A DNA stretch of 64,000 nt from Scytonematopsis contorta HA4267-MV1 (GTDB lineage: Bacteria; Cyanobacteriota; Cyanobacteriia; Cyanobacteriales; Nostocaceae): contig JAHHIC010000043.1 in the NCBI GenBank assembly GCA_019359035.1, positions 145,921-209,920 of the forward strand, read 5' to 3'. Position 1 is the stretch's first letter. Each line of letters opens with the position of its first letter. This document shows positions 55,330 to 63,398 of this stretch, piece by piece. The position numbers were made by a program, and so were the translations under genes. The notes under the pieces were generated by a model, which saw nothing but the letters and a program-made list of their open reading frames with translations, was not told the origin of the DNA and made no database searches.

Positions 55330-55564
55330 GAATCGTTCCAGTTAAACATCAAAGATGGGAAGCGTCACAGTACTGCAAATGCCTTTCTGCTGCCCATTTT
55401 TTGCTGCCCCAATTTTAAAACCGCAGGCTGATGGATAAAAGTGTATTAATAATTAGTTTATGTCTTTAGGTAGATGAAAATTGAAATTTTGATACAAAAA
55501 TATTTGACGCAACAATTTAAACAATTTACTTGAATAACACCTTCAAATGGTTCGTGGTTTATCA

Positions 55565-55626
55565 TAAGAATCTGATAAATCGTTGTAAGAATCTGAAAGA
55601 ATTTGAGCGTTGAAACTTATTATACT
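55565..55626 (+). promoter_or_regulatory. AraC-type promoter cassette A
   Basis: TAAGAATCTGA at 55565 and again at 55586 (21 bp apart), then TATACT at 55621, 35 bp after the second copy. The bases between (AAGAATTTGAGCGTTGAAAC) match the other cassettes. It is ~195 bp before the SnoaL-like gene. Confidence 0.75.
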
Positions 55627-55722
55627 GTCAGATAGGACATGATTATAAACTTCAATATATTATGTCGTTAATAGCCTCAATTAACATTTTACTAGGGGCA
55701 ATGGTCGAACTGGCAGGAGTCA

Positions 55723-55753
55723 TCAATGAGAGTGAGCATTGGAACTCACTACA
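55723..55753 (+). promoter_or_regulatory. cassette A2 (partial, degenerate)
   Basis: The sequence TGAGCATTGGAACTCACTACACT matches the downstream half of the cassettes, including a TACACT -10. The upstream words are unrecognisable. It lies 68 bp before the gene at 55821. Confidence 0.45.
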
Positions 55754-55820
55754 CTCAAGTTAGCTAAGGTAAAGAAAATTCAATGCAGTCAAAACCTCAA
55801 GTCAACCGAAGGATAATCTC

Positions 55821-56234
55821 ATGAAATCAGAATTAAATACAATCGAGGATATTCTTGATGCTCACATAGCATTAATGGCGACAGACACCGAAGCCTGGGC
55901 AGAGCTACTCGCTGAAGATGTCATTGTGGACTTTCCGTATGCGCCTTCCTTGGGTAGACCAGGACGATTAGAAGGCAAATCTGCCGCATACAACCATATC
56001 AAAACAGCACTCACTCAAATGCAAAATTTGACATTCTCCAGTGTGCGTAAATATCCAACGACAGACCCAAACGTTCTTTGGGCTGAACTGCATGGATCAG
56101 CTCTAATTCCTACTACGGGTCGCCGTTATGAGCAAGATTATGTCGTCCGTCTAAAAGTCAAAGATGGCAAGACTGTCTACTACGCCGAATATTGGAACCC
56201 GATTGCTCTCACAGATGCCTTCGACAACACCTGA
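55821..56234 (+). CDS. SnoaL-like (NTF2-fold) protein, 137 aa
   Basis: One cone-shaped NTF2/SnoaL domain: helix EDILDAHIALMATDTEAWAE, strand VIVDFPYAPSLGRPGRLEG, and closing QDYVVRLKVKDGKTVYYAEYWN. PhzA/PhzB-like members of this fold act as cyclases, isomerases or binding proteins in secondary metabolism. No catalytic residues can be named. It is the first gene under the cassettes. A clear AAGGA site precedes the ATG. Confidence 0.82.
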   Translation: MKSELNTIEDILDAHIALMATDTEAWAELLAEDVIVDFPYAPSLGRPGRLEGKSAAYNHIKTALTQMQNLTFSSVRKYPTTDPNVLWAELHGSALIPTTGRRYEQDYVVRLKVKDGKTVYYAEYWNPIALTDAFDNT

Positions 56235-56287
56235 AATAGTAAAATTTCAGGTTTACTGCCGAGTAATTAGGTAAGGTCGAGATAAGT

Positions 56288-56372
56288 AGTTGGACAGAAT
56301 TAATTACAAAAAATATGGGCTGAAATTCTTGCCTATTCAAGAATCCGTATTGTAATTAATTCTGTCTGGTTA
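56288..56372. mobile_element. MITE-like inverted repeat
   Basis: ACAGAATTAATTACA (56294-56308) and its exact complement TGTAATTAATTCTGT (56351-56365) are separated by 42 bp and have no coding capacity. It probably lies inside the intergenic region before cassette B and is a small non-autonomous element. Confidence 0.65.
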
Positions 56373-56441
56373 CTTAAAAATTGTCATGGCAAGTATTTTA
56401 CATATTGATTCAGTATATCAAGGCAGTTATATGCTTCACCA

Positions 56442-56482
56442 TAAGAATTTGAAAGCAATCAACTATTGAGACTTACTACAAT
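56442..56482 (+). promoter_or_regulatory. promoter cassette B (single word)
   Basis: ACCATAAGAATTTGA has the left flank of the first word but is followed directly by the downstream half (AAGCAATCAACTATTGAGAC). A TACAAT -10 lies 35 bp after the word (56477), as in the others. One unit of the direct repeat seems deleted. Confidence 0.65.
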
Positions 56483-56529
56483 TCAGATGGAACATTACGC
56501 AATTAGAAACCAAGGAGTTCTCTCATATC

Positions 56530-56904
56530 ATGGAACAAACACTTGAACAAAATAAAGTATTCGTCCGCAATCACTTTGAGGAGATTGTGAACCGCAAGAA
56601 TTCCGCCATTGCTGACCAAAATTTCGCCTCTGACTTTATCGATCATGAAGAACCTTTTGTCGGATTGGTGAGTCCCGCAGTGGTGAAGCAGACGATGGAG
56701 AAGGCATACGCAAAGTATCCCGATTTGCACGTGACGGTTGAGGACATAATTGCTGAAGGGGATAAGGTGATGATGCGATGCACCTGGCGCGGAACCGATG
56801 CTTCTACGGGAAAGAAGAGTGAGTTTAAGGGCTTTGTGCTTTGGAGAATAGCAGAAGGTAAACTTGCTGAACGTTGGGCAACGATTACACCGCCCATTCG
56901 GTAA
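56530..56904 (+). CDS. SnoaL-like ester cyclase family protein
   Basis: The 124-residue single domain has the SnoaL-like cyclase pattern NKVFVRNHFEEIVNRKN, SDFIDHEEPF, CTWRGTDASTGKKSEF and ends RWATITPP. Members of this branch, related to polyketide cyclases, accept aromatic or polyunsaturated acyl substrates, though most are uncharacterised. It follows cassette B by 47 bp. The fold is shared with the genes at 55821 and 61915, but identity to them is low. Confidence 0.83.
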   Translation: MEQTLEQNKVFVRNHFEEIVNRKNSAIADQNFASDFIDHEEPFVGLVSPAVVKQTMEKAYAKYPDLHVTVEDIIAEGDKVMMRCTWRGTDASTGKKSEFKGFVLWRIAEGKLAERWATITPPIR

Positions 56905-56915
56905 TCATCTACAAC

Positions 56916-57014
56916 ATTTGCGTCGATGAGTGGAACCGCATGATTGATCTAAACATCCGTGGCGTTCTCCACACAGAATCCTTCAGCAATTTTCGTGATC
57001 ACAATGATGAATGA
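56916..57014 (+). pseudogene. SDR middle fragment
   Basis: An open stretch after the SnoaL gene reads VDEWNRMIDLNIRGVLH, the standard middle helix (NNAG-to-Tyr segment) of an SDR, then loses homology and stops at 57014. It is a leftover of a deleted SDR gene. Confidence 0.75.
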
Positions 57015-57044
57015 GATAGTTCAAGCAAAAATGAGGAACACACA

Positions 57045-57533
57045 ATGAACACAGATTCGATTCGTTTTCCAGCAGAGTATGATCCAAGCCGCTGCCCAGT
57101 TCACGTTGTTCACACAATAGAAATTTCAGCGTCGCCTGCCGAAGTTTGGGATCATCTCATTACCGCTGCTGATTGGCAGACCTGGCAGCCTGCCTTATCG
57201 AATGTTCGCATCCAGGACGGTTCTCGCAAGTTGTCTCAGGACGTGACTTTCACTTTCAATGCTAGCGGAGTGGCGAGCGCATCTACAGTGAAAGAATTCG
57301 TGCCGAATCAGCGGATTGCCTGGGACGGGAGAGCAACGGGACTGCGAGCCTACCACATTTGGCTCATCACCCCAACTCCCAACGGCTGTCGCGTTTTGAG
57401 TGAAGAAACTCTGAGTGGAATTGTCCCACGTCTACTCAAGTTGTTTGCGCCTAACCTTATCCATAACTCGAATCAGAAATGGCTGGAAGCTTTGGCAGTT
57501 CGTTTCTTAGCAACGACTAATTCTGTGCATTGA
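57045..57533 (+). CDS. SRPBCC (START/polyketide cyclase-like) protein
   Basis: The 162-residue protein begins with a short leader and then the SRPBCC core: VVHTIEISASPAEVWDHLI, WQPALSNVRIQDG, FNASGVASASTVKEFVPN, and YHIWLITPTPNGCRVLSEET. These hydrophobic-ligand-binding cups include aromatase/cyclases and plant PR-10 proteins. No cassette precedes it directly (only the SDR fragment), so it may be read from cassette B. GAGG near 57030 is a possible ribosome-binding site. Confidence 0.85.
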   Translation: MNTDSIRFPAEYDPSRCPVHVVHTIEISASPAEVWDHLITAADWQTWQPALSNVRIQDGSRKLSQDVTFTFNASGVASASTVKEFVPNQRIAWDGRATGLRAYHIWLITPTPNGCRVLSEETLSGIVPRLLKLFAPNLIHNSNQKWLEALAVRFLATTNSVH

Positions 57534-57625
57534 CCAAACTACTTTGAATATGCTTTAGAAAGGATCAGGGAGATGAAAGATGAAATTAATTTATCGAGGC
57601 TACACAGACTTTTCTACCTACTATA

Positions 57626-57687
57626 CAAGCATCTGACAAATTATCGTAAGAATCTGAAAGCATTCAGGCATTGATACTGACTACACT
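57626..57687 (+). promoter_or_regulatory. promoter cassette D
   Basis: CAAGCATCTGA at 57626, TAAGAATCTGA at 57647 (21 bp) and TACACT at 57682 (35 bp), followed by TTAGATCG. Controls the fragment gene at 57725. Confidence 0.78.
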
Positions 57688-57724
57688 TTAGATCGAACAA
57701 ACGAAATTAGCAAAGGAACCAATT

Positions 57725-57937
57725 GTGACACACTATCAAGATACTGTTCAATACAACCCAAATGGACAAGCAACACTGTCTCCACAAGAGCAACAACAGA
57801 GCTATGAACAAGCTGTGGAGAAACTAATATCAAACTTACGGGGTGATGTGATTCTACCAGGACACCTGGCTTACGAGGGAGAACGAAAAGTCTGGAACGG
57901 TCTCTATAAACCACCTGGTAAGTTTTCTGAAGTTTAA
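57725..57937 (+). pseudogene. N-terminal fragment of an FAD-linked oxidase
   Basis: From GTG 57725, 70 codons give QAVEKLISNLRGDVILPGH and RKVWNGLY, the start of berberine-bridge-type FAD-linked oxidases (GDVILPGDPxYE...RKVWNG). The reading ends after KPPGKFSEV at 57937, before the FAD-histidine loop, so most of the 450-residue protein is gone. The gene start follows cassette D by 38 bp and has AAAGGA before it. Confidence 0.78.
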
Positions 57938-57945
57938 TAACATCA

Positions 57946-58007
57946 TAAGAATCTGACAAATTGTTGTAAGAATCTGAAAGAAGTTGAGCATTGGAATTTA
58001 GTACACT
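57946..58007 (+). promoter_or_regulatory. promoter cassette E
   Basis: TAAGAATCTGA at 57946 and at 57967 (21 bp), TACACT at 58002 (35 bp). Best-preserved word pair with no mismatch. Precedes the hydrolase fragment and the O-methyltransferase. Confidence 0.8.
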
Positions 58008-58122
58008 AAAGATGCAAAGAATCAGGAAAATCCCATACAAACTGCCCTGCATATAGCGCAAATTTTCAGGTAAGCATGGTTCTGTATGTAAACTAATCGT
58101 CGAACTTTACAGGAATGTTACT

Positions 58123-58200
58123 ATGTCAACTTTTGTCTTAGTTCATGGCTCGTGGCATGATGGTTCTGCTGCGCATTTTCAGAAGCAATTTAGTATTTAG
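58123..58200 (+). pseudogene. alpha/beta hydrolase N-terminal fragment
   Basis: ATG 58123 begins MSTFVLVHGSWHDGSA, the start and oxyanion-hole strand of an alpha/beta hydrolase of the salicylate-esterase type, then runs into another sequence and stops after 25 residues. An upstream remnant in the leader of the methyltransferase gene. Confidence 0.8.
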
Positions 58201-58211
58201 GAGTAAATGAA

Positions 58212-59207
58212 ATGGAAACATTAAAAGTTGCCCCACAAGCAAAGATGTTAGAGCTAATCGGGGGCTTTTGGGTTGCTCGCTCCATCTACCTGGCTGCACA
58301 GTTGGGGATTGCTGATATGTTTGACGATCAGCCAAAAACAATCACTCAAATTGCCGCAGAAACAGAAACCAAACCGCAATCGCTCTATCGTCTCATGCGT
58401 GCCTTGGCTAGTGTCGGTATCTTTACCGAAGTCTCGGATCAATGTTTTGCACTGACTCCTTTAGCTGCAACACTACAAAGCAATCATCCGGACTCAATGC
58501 GGTCTCTTGCGCTCTCGCAGATGGGATACGTACACTCTTTGGGCTGGAGTGATGGCGTACATAGTTTGAAAACTGGAGAGATTACGTTTAATGCTGTCAC
58601 AGGCATGTCGGCTTGGGATTATTACGCTCAAAATCTCGAAGATGCTCAAATATTCTCGCAGTCGATGACTAATTTAGGACGTGAGGGCGCACAAGCAGTT
58701 GCTACTAGCTATAATTTTTCTGAATTCAATACAATCGTCGATGTTGGTGGAGCGCAGGGCAGCTTAATTTCTGCTATTATGCAGCCGTATCCCCATCTGA
58801 AAGGGACTCTGTTTGATCTGCCCGAAATAATTGACAATGTTAGTATAGACGACAAAATTCAAACCGTTGCTGGAAATTTCTTTGAGTCTGTGCCATCAGG
58901 TGGCGATGTTTACCTAATGCGCTGGATCATTCACGATTGGGATGACGAAAAGTCCGCACTCATTCTCAAGAACTGTCACCGAGCGATGCCAGAACATAGC
59001 AAGTTGCTCCTGGTCGAAAGCATTATTCCACCGGGTAACGAACCCGATCCAGCAAAGTTTATTGACATGATCATGCTGCTGATAGCAGGTGGACGGGAAC
59101 GAACGGAGGCAGAATATCGATTGTTGTTGCAATCAAATGGTTTTGAACTGACGCGAGTGATCCCGACTCCTTCAACGTTCAGCATTCTTGAAGCCGTAAA
59201 ACGCTAA
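58212..59207 (+). CDS. family 2 O-methyltransferase
   Basis: The 331-residue protein has a dimerisation winged helix (residues 15-85, WVARSIYLAAQLGIADMF) and a SAM domain with VDVGGAQGSLI near 176 and the catalytic histidine of HDWDDEKSALIL near 241, followed by IIPPGNEPD. Enzymes of this type methylate phenolic or polyketide hydroxyls (hydroxyneurosporene, acetylserotonin and related substrates). TAGGAG precedes the ATG. Under cassette E, it is one of few full-length enzymes in the array. Paralogue fragments of it lie at 62560 and 63032. Confidence 0.93.
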   Translation: METLKVAPQAKMLELIGGFWVARSIYLAAQLGIADMFDDQPKTITQIAAETETKPQSLYRLMRALASVGIFTEVSDQCFALTPLAATLQSNHPDSMRSLALSQMGYVHSLGWSDGVHSLKTGEITFNAVTGMSAWDYYAQNLEDAQIFSQSMTNLGREGAQAVATSYNFSEFNTIVDVGGAQGSLISAIMQPYPHLKGTLFDLPEIIDNVSIDDKIQTVAGNFFESVPSGGDVYLMRWIIHDWDDEKSALILKNCHRAMPEHSKLLLVESIIPPGNEPDPAKFIDMIMLLIAGGRERTEAEYRLLLQSNGFELTRVIPTPSTFSILEAVKR

Positions 59208-59332
59208 ATAGAAGAGTTACAGCGTTCCAAATAAGTTAACGCTGCACGGAGCGAGTTGTACTACAAAAAACATAATGCATTTGAGGAGATTGAGTTCCCT
59301 CCACTAATTCTATATTAGGAGAAACTACAATA

Positions 59333-59731
59333 ATGAGAAAGCAACTCATCAATCCGCCACAGGTTCATGATACAAGTAAGTTCGGAATATCCCAAGCAGT
59401 TATTGATATAGCATCGTCTACCGTTTACATTTCTGGTCAAGTTGACTGGGACGCAAACCACCGAGTCTCATGCCATACCGTCGATGGGCAACTCAAGAAG
59501 GCGCTGGCTAACCTAAGTACCGTCCTAGATGCATCGGGAAGCTCAGTAAAGTCTCTGCTCAGTATTCGCCTCTACATTCGTGGTGAAATTGAGGAATTTA
59601 TTGGGGATATCGCACCAATTATCGCGCAATTTCTGGGAGAGTCGCGTCCTGCTCTTACTGCAATAGGCGTTTCTTCACTCGTCTCAAAAGAAACATTGGT
59701 TGAAATTGAGGCAACAGCAGCACTTAAGTGA
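59333..59731 (+). CDS. RidA/YjgF family protein
   Basis: The 132-residue protein follows the RidA pattern (YISGQVDWDANHRVSC, then ALANLSTVLDASGSSVKSLL, and RPALTAIGVSSLVSKETLVEIEA). RidA enzymes hydrolyse reactive imine/enamine intermediates of amino-acid and aromatic metabolism. The arginine of the active site is present in SRPALT. TTAGGAG precedes the ATG. It lies 126 bp after the methyltransferase on the same strand and may be in its transcript; no cassette precedes it. Confidence 0.88.
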   Translation: MRKQLINPPQVHDTSKFGISQAVIDIASSTVYISGQVDWDANHRVSCHTVDGQLKKALANLSTVLDASGSSVKSLLSIRLYIRGEIEEFIGDIAPIIAQFLGESRPALTAIGVSSLVSKETLVEIEATAALK

Positions 59732-59821
59732 CCGCTAGTTAATATAAAAACCAAAAACTAATGTTAAACCACATAATACGTAATACTTTTGTACGATTAA
59801 ACTGATATAAGGAAAAACACG

Positions 59822-60133
59822 ATGATACTTCAAAATAAAGTAGCTTTAGTAACTGGAGGCACATCAGGAATTGGCAGAGCGACAGCAATCGCTTTCGGCG
59901 CTGCAGGAGCAAAAGTGGTGTTCTCAGGCAGACGCGATGCAGAAGGAGAAAAAACCACCAAACTGATTCATGAGACGGGCGTCGAATTGCCACTGGGACG
60001 GTTCGCAGAAGCCGAGGAAATCGCGGCAGCAATCGCCTTTCTCGCAAGCTCCGATGCCAGCTACATCACGGGAGTCAATTTGCCTGTCGATGGCGGTCTC
60101 ACCGCGTCCAGTGGGCTGGCGCCTTTCGTATAA
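59822..60133 (+). pseudogene. SDR with internal deletion
   Basis: Residues 1-52 are a normal SDR start ([32 protein letters not shown]). From about 53 they switch to an SDR C-terminus ([34 protein letters not shown]). The middle ~145 residues with NNAG and the catalytic Tyr-x3-Lys are missing in frame. The 103-residue protein could not reduce anything. The deletion keeps the reading frame, unlike those in neighbouring fragments. Confidence 0.88.
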
Positions 60134-60231
60134 TGCCGAAGAACGGACGTGCAACTCGTGGACTGTCAAAAAGAAGGCAGAAGGCAGAGGGCAGAGGGCA
60201 GAAGGTTCATAGAAGGAAAAAGGCATTGAAG

Positions 60232-60359
60232 GTAAAGCTCGCTGGGGGAAGCTTCCCCCAGCAGACTTTACGTAAAAGAGAATACAGTGTGGGCTTGAGA
60301 CCCACACTGATTCAAGACCGTAAAGTCTGTCGGGGGAAACTTCCCCCGACGAGCTTTAC
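60232..60359. repeat. compound palindromic repeat
   Basis: Two hairpins (GCTGGGGGAAGCTTCCCCCA, 60241; GTCGGGGGAAACTTCCCCCG, 60328), each bounded by GTAAAG/CTTTAC, are themselves in inverted relation around a central hairpin AGTGTGGG/CCCACACT (60286-60308). Possibly a dispersed element or a compact RNA-forming unit. Confidence 0.8.
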
Positions 60360-60594
60360 ACCAACCTGCGGTGTGGTCGGGTTTATTCACAGGTTCCGAT
60401 AATTTAAATTTTGAATTGCAGGTATAGATTCTAACTCGACTACAATTTTAGGTTTAATTTTATATGAAGGTATTGATATATAGCAGCTAAAAAACTAAAA
60501 AACTAATAAATAATTTAATTCGTTTGAGTACTTGTATATGGGGTAAAAATGTATTCATATTTATGACAGGAGTAATTTTAAATGCTCTCTACCA

Positions 60595-60656
60595 TAAAAA
60601 TTTGACAAATTATTGTAAGAATCTGAAAGAAATCAAGCATTGCAACTCAATATACT
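60595..60656 (+). promoter_or_regulatory. promoter cassette F
   Basis: TAAAAATTTGA at 60595, TAAGAATCTGA at 60616 (21 bp), TATACT at 60651 (35 bp). Controls the MDR reductase. Confidence 0.8.
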
Positions 60657-60693
60657 TTGAAAAATTGATATTTATAGGCAGGAGGAATTTTAA

Positions 60694-61710
60694 ATGGCAG
60701 TAAACGTAAATCGACAATGGCGCCTTGCCGAGCGTCCCGTCGGTATGATTGCTCCCTCAAATTTTAAATGGAGCCAGGAACCGCTTCCTACTTTAGAAGA
60801 AGGACAAATCCTCGTCCGCAACATTTATCTATCCCTTGATCCAACAAACCGAGGATGGCTAGGTGAAGGAGAAAATTACCTCCCACCTGTAGACACTGGT
60901 GAGGTGATGCGGGGTTTTGGTGTCGGTGTTGTCGAACAATCCCGCAATGTCAACTTCCCAGAGGGAACCTTGGTTGAAGGATTTTTGGGGTGGCAGGACT
61001 ATGCGCTCCTGGACGGCACTAACTTACATAAGTTGCCTTCCAACCCGTCCATGCCACTAACAGCATACTTGGGACTTTTGGGGTTTATTGGCATGACGGC
61101 ATACTTTGGTCTTTTGCATATAGGAAAACCCAAGGTTGGTGAAACACTTGTCGTTTCAGGGGCAGCTGGCGCCGTTGGCTCTCTTGTGGGGCAAATTGGA
61201 AAAATTATGGGATGTCGTGTTGTTGGGATTGCGGGTAGTGAAGAAAAATGCCGTTGGCTCAAAGAGGAACTTGGCTTCGATGCCGCTATTAACTACAAAA
61301 CAGAGTCTGTACTCGAAAGTTTGCAGCAACATTGCCCTTCAGGAATTGATGTTTACTTCGAGAATGTAGGAGGTGAAATTTTGGATGCTGTCTTGAAACT
61401 CATCAACCTCAAAGCACGAATTGTCCTCTGTGGTCTAATTTCGCAGTACAATGCTACCCAACCAGTACCTGGTCCATACAATTTTATCAACATCATAACC
61501 AAGCGTGCGAAAGTTGAGGGATTTATTGTCCTCGACTATTTTAACCGCACCCAAGAAGCTCTATCCAATTTATCTGAGTGGTACGCTCAAGGCAAGATTA
61601 AATACCGTGTCGATGTGATTGATGGTCTTGAGAACGCTCCCCGCACAATTAACAAGCTCTTTAACGGTACAAATCAAGGCAAGCTCATCATTAAAATTTC
61701 AGACGAGTAA
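60694..61710 (+). CDS. NADP-dependent MDR oxidoreductase (CurA/PTGR type)
   Basis: The 338-residue protein is a zinc-free medium-chain reductase: start VNRQWRLAERPVGM, GMTAYFGLLHIGKPK, the NADP motif SGAAGAVGSLVGQIGK near residue 155 and FENVGGEILDAVL. No zinc ligands are present. This branch (leukotriene B4 dehydrogenase, CurA) reduces the double bond of alpha,beta-unsaturated ketones and aldehydes. It is the direct target of cassette F, with GGAGG 8 bp before the ATG. Confidence 0.92.
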   Translation: MAVNVNRQWRLAERPVGMIAPSNFKWSQEPLPTLEEGQILVRNIYLSLDPTNRGWLGEGENYLPPVDTGEVMRGFGVGVVEQSRNVNFPEGTLVEGFLGWQDYALLDGTNLHKLPSNPSMPLTAYLGLLGFIGMTAYFGLLHIGKPKVGETLVVSGAAGAVGSLVGQIGKIMGCRVVGIAGSEEKCRWLKEELGFDAAINYKTESVLESLQQHCPSGIDVYFENVGGEILDAVLKLINLKARIVLCGLISQYNATQPVPGPYNFINIITKRAKVEGFIVLDYFNRTQEALSNLSEWYAQGKIKYRVDVIDGLENAPRTINKLFNGTNQGKLIIKISDE

Positions 61711-61793
61711 TTCTAAAAGTTTGGAATTAAATTGCTAGCGCATACTCCGAAGAAAAAATTTTAGAAGCGAATGAATTAGTTCGTTCCCTACCA

Positions 61794-61855
61794 TAAAAAT
61801 CTGACAAATTACTGTAAGAATCTGAAAGAAATCAAGCATTGGAACTCAATATACT
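61794..61855 (+). promoter_or_regulatory. promoter cassette G
   Basis: TAAAAATCTGA at 61794, TAAGAATCTGA at 61815 (21 bp), TATACT at 61850 (35 bp). Nearly identical to cassette F over 60 bp. Controls the gene at 61915. Confidence 0.8.
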
Positions 61856-61914
61856 TTAGATAGAATCAGGTGAATCCAATGTAGACACCACATAAATTAG
61901 GAACTTATACCAAC

Positions 61915-62490
61915 ATGACTAAAGAGCAAACTGCAGACGAACAACCTAATAAAAAGGCAACTACCAGCCTGACACCAGCCCAGGAGTTGTTGCAAAAACT
62001 CTGGGAAGAGCATATGCGGCACGAGTTTGTCACTCACAGCCCTGAAGATGCCCTCGCCACGATGGTTGAGGATGCCTACGTTAACTGCATTCCGGTAATG
62101 ACCGGGGGAGTAGGGAAAGCAGCAGTACGCGAGTTTTATTCCAAATACTTCATTCCACAGATGCCAGAGGACACCGAACTGACCCCAATCTCGCGCACAA
62201 TTGGGACTGATCAACTCGTTGATGAAATGGTGTTGAAGTTCACTCATAGCATCCAGATGGACTGGATGCTACCTGGTATTGCTCCGACTTTTAAACGGGT
62301 TGAAGTGCCAGCGGTAGCGGTTATTCGGTTCCATGACGGTAAGCTAGCTCATGAGCATATCTACTGGGATCAGGCGAGTGTAATGGTTCAACTCGGCTTA
62401 CTTGATCCTAATACGCTGCCCGTTGTGGGCATTGACAGTGCGCGCAAGGCGATTAATCCGAATTTGCCATCAAACGCACTGATTAAGTAG
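61915..62490 (+). CDS. SnoaL-like NTF2-fold protein, 191 aa
   Basis: After a disordered start (to about residue 25) a single NTF2-like domain follows the carboxymethylenebutenolidase-associated SnoaL pattern: LWEEHMRHEF, PVMTGGVGKAAVREFYSKY, FTHSIQMDWMLPGI and HIYWDQASVMVQLGLLDP. It is the last intact gene under a cassette. Function unproven; conserved His and Trp suggest binding of an organic acid. Followed by methyltransferase fragments. Confidence 0.85.
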   Translation: MTKEQTADEQPNKKATTSLTPAQELLQKLWEEHMRHEFVTHSPEDALATMVEDAYVNCIPVMTGGVGKAAVREFYSKYFIPQMPEDTELTPISRTIGTDQLVDEMVLKFTHSIQMDWMLPGIAPTFKRVEVPAVAVIRFHDGKLAHEHIYWDQASVMVQLGLLDPNTLPVVGIDSARKAINPNLPSNALIK

Positions 62491-62559
62491 AGGGAAAATT
62501 GTTGAACACTGGGAGATTTTTGAAACAATACCTTCTCGCGACACATGGAAGAACTCTAG

Positions 62560-62691
62560 CTGCTAATGACAGGTGGACGAGAACGAACTGAGGCAGAATA
62601 TCGCTCATTGCTCCAATCGAATGGCTTTGAACTGACGCGCCTGATTCCCACTCCCTCAATGTTCAGCATCATCGAAGCCGTGAAGCGCTAA
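62560..62691 (+). pseudogene. O-methyltransferase C-terminal fragment
   Basis: The 43 codons (GGRERTEAEYRSLLQSNGFE, then FSIIEAVKR and stop) match the last 43 residues of the methyltransferase at 58212 almost exactly. The rest of this copy is absent. Confidence 0.88.
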
Positions 62692-62697
62692 AAGTAG

Positions 62698-62756
62698 GGT
62701 GCGTCAAAGCTATTAGGGTCTTCAATAAAACGAAAAACTATGTGCTTTGACGCACC
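62698..62756. mobile_element. MITE-like inverted repeat
   Basis: GGTGCGTCAAAGC at the left and GCTTTGACGCACC at the right are exact complements around about 32 bp. It follows the methyltransferase fragment by 6 bp and may end its transcript or be a small mobile repeat. Confidence 0.65.
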
Positions 62757-63031
62757 ATAGCTCGTGCTAATGCGTGACGCTACTGCAGTAAATATACAAT
62801 TATAAAAGGAGAATAAAAATGATGAAAATAAAAAATATTGCTATTACTTTATCAGATAGCTGTTGTTGGAATAAAAGAAAATAAAATTGTATGGGCACGG
62901 CTGTACATGGAGCAAGTTCAAAGCCTGCAAAATTATCATTAGGAGGCACGCATGAGCAGCATCCCTTCAAAAATTCACTTTAATATTGGCATCATCATTT
63001 ATTTTTCCACGTTATTTTAGGAGTCAATAAG

Positions 63032-63139
63032 ATGGAAACATTAGAAGTCGCCCCCCAACAAACGATGTTGAATTTAATCGCGGGCTTTTGGATTGCCCGG
63101 TCTATTTACCTAGCTGCAAAGTTAGGGCTTAGCATATAG
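63032..63139 (+). pseudogene. O-methyltransferase N-terminal fragment
   Basis: Begins METLEVAPQQTMLNLIAGFW, homologous to the start of the 58212 enzyme with its TAGGAG leader, and stops after 35 residues at TAG 63137. Together with the C-terminal piece upstream it shows that one or more paralogues existed. Confidence 0.88.
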
Positions 63140-63398
63140 TGGTCTATCTCAAGGACAAAAAATATAATACTTACCACTTAATTTTTCTGGTAGTATTCTA
63201 GAAATGATGTGCGGATTACTATAGCATTTTGGGTTCGTTGAAATTTCGTTAATTACCCAAAATTACCCAAACAAAACTGATTTTTCAGAAATCCTCAATA
63301 GAAAGTTAGTTTTTGTACTTATCGTTTTTTCAAATCACTATCAAGATTAAGCAACGCCGTTAATAGCTTTAATTAATGTTTCACACTCGGACATTTTT

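Larger units (their letters stand above)
55330..55820. other. long leader with promoter cassette A and partial copy A2
   Basis: No gene is seen. It contains cassette A (55565-55626) and a weaker second copy (55723-55753) before the SnoaL-like gene. Confidence 0.6.
60134..60693. other. gap with compound palindrome and cassette F
   Basis: Holds a GCAGAAGG tandem (60176-60205), the compound palindrome 60232-60359, a duplicated ribosome-binding site/start (60569-60583) and cassette F. No gene. Confidence 0.65.

Noticed and set aside
57681..58061. Minus-strand frame of 126 codons
   Set aside because: It runs antisense through promoter cassettes D and E and the FAD-oxidase fragment.
60133..60402. 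Plus-strand frame of 89 codons
   Set aside because: It passes through the GCAGAAGG tandem and the compound palindrome, with no protein-like composition.
55565..61855. Integron-like cassette array with the 75-bp repeat as attC
   Set aside because: No integrase is in the window, the repeat does not fold as an imperfect hairpin like attC, and it has promoter geometry with words at 21 and 35 bp; it stands before start codons rather than after stops.
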